Origin: an uncultured Clostridia bacterium
GTDB lineage: Bacteria; Bacillota; Clostridia; Lachnospirales; CAG-274
Direction of reading: 5' to 3'
DNA: 13,674 nucleotides
Assembly: GCA_947629215.1 (NCBI GenBank)
Contig: CANRCU010000030.1
Span: 1-13,674, forward strand
The position numbers and the translations under genes were made by a program. Of the stretch, positions 13,403 through 13,674 are shown one piece after another. The notes beneath the pieces are model-generated. The model saw nothing but the letters and a program-made list of their open reading frames with translations, was not told the DNA's origin and made no database searches. How positions within the stretch are numbered: position 1 is the stretch's first letter; each line of letters starts with the position of its first letter.

Positions 13403-13674
13403 ATGAAAGAGATAATGTTAGGCAATAAAGCCTTTGCGCGCGCTCTATACGAATCGGGCGTCGAGGTGGTCAGCTCTTACCCCGGTACACCGAGTACCGA
13501 GGTCACCGAAGAGGCTGCCAAATTTCCCGAAATTTACTGCGAATGGGCGCCGAATGAAAAAGTTGCCATGGAAACAGCTTTTGGCGCTTCGCTTGCGGGC
13601 AAAAGAAGTTTTTGCGGTATGAAACACGTTGGTCTTAATGTGGCTGCCGACCCGCTGTTCACAATATCCTACAC
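13403..13674 (+). CDS. iorA: Indolepyruvate:ferredoxin oxidoreductase, alpha subunit (5' part only)
   Basis: The frame opens at 13403 and is still open at the right edge, giving 90 residues. The N-terminus (MKEIMLGNKAFARALYESG, then VSSYPGTPSTEV, EWAPNEKVAMETAFGAS, KRSFCGMKHVGLNVAADPL) is the pyrimidine-binding domain typical of IorA. GTPSTE and the Glu-containing NEKVA region are the family's marks. The full enzyme uses thiamine diphosphate and iron-sulfur clusters to convert arylpyruvates and CoA to aryl-acyl-CoA, CO2 and reduced ferredoxin. The expected iorB partner would lie beyond the window. AAAGGAG at 13385-13391 is 11 bases from the ATG, slightly long. It is likely co-transcribed with the acyl-CoA synthetase. 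Confidence 0.92.
   Translation, partial: MKEIMLGNKAFARALYESGVEVVSSYPGTPSTEVTEEAAKFPEIYCEWAPNEKVAMETAFGASLAGKRSFCGMKHVGLNVAADPLFTISY

Noticed and set aside
1..13674. CRISPR arrays, tRNA or rRNA genes, complete insertion sequences
   Set aside because: No regularly spaced repeats, cloverleaf sequences, rRNA segments or transposase genes were seen on either strand.

Overview
The window reads as chromosomal DNA from a Gram-positive, low-to-mid GC anaerobe of the Clostridia (Bacillota). The signs are strong AAGGAG-type ribosome sites, sigma-A-like promoters with 17-base spacers, a Spo0A-type DNA-binding domain with a perfect 0A box, S-layer homology (SLH) proteins, a stand-alone HisE, and an indolepyruvate:ferredoxin oxidoreductase gene. 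Species cannot be fixed from the sequence alone.

Layout. (1) 1-2191: the 3' part of an amino-acid-type ABC transporter ATPase with an unusual C-terminal extension, then an NCS2 (AzgA/PbuG-like) purine permease. (2) 2226-2374: a strongly folded intergenic element with two competing hairpins, followed by a perfect rho-independent terminator. (3) 2453-6403: an A+T-rich cassette on the + strand with its own promoter and structured leader. It encodes a small sigma-70-family (ECF-like) factor, an overlapping single-pass membrane protein that looks like its anti-sigma partner, and two exported three-SLH proteins one base apart. (4) 6503-6598: a second folded element whose core repeats part of the first, so related palindromic repeats bracket the cassette. 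(5) 6641-7420, minus strand: a short Spo0A-like regulator with an intact-looking DNA-binding domain and a degenerate receiver, with a promoter and a perfect 0A box upstream. (6) 11559 down to 7472, minus strand: a housekeeping operon hisE - telA-like - ksgA - unknown protein - trmB, with a consensus promoter at one end and a T-tailed hairpin at the other. (7) 11605 to the right edge, + strand: a promoter, an AMP-forming acyl-CoA synthetase, and the start of iorA.

How the parts may work together. Regions 3 and 5 look like one accessory surface-envelope module. A sigma/anti-sigma pair with an extracytoplasmic sensor domain probably controls the SLH surface proteins, and a Spo0A-family regulator lies tail-to-tail next to it, possibly linking the module to stationary phase or sporulation. 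This link is inferred from gene order and the 0A box. Region 7 suggests fermentation of aromatic or branched 2-oxoacids: IOR makes acyl-CoA from 2-oxo acids, and the synthetase joins or releases the matching acid. Region 6 is ordinary rRNA/tRNA methylation and histidine biosynthesis, in an uncommon grouping.

The candidate for something undescribed is the repeat-bracketed sigma/anti-sigma/SLH/Spo0A-like block at about 2226-7420.
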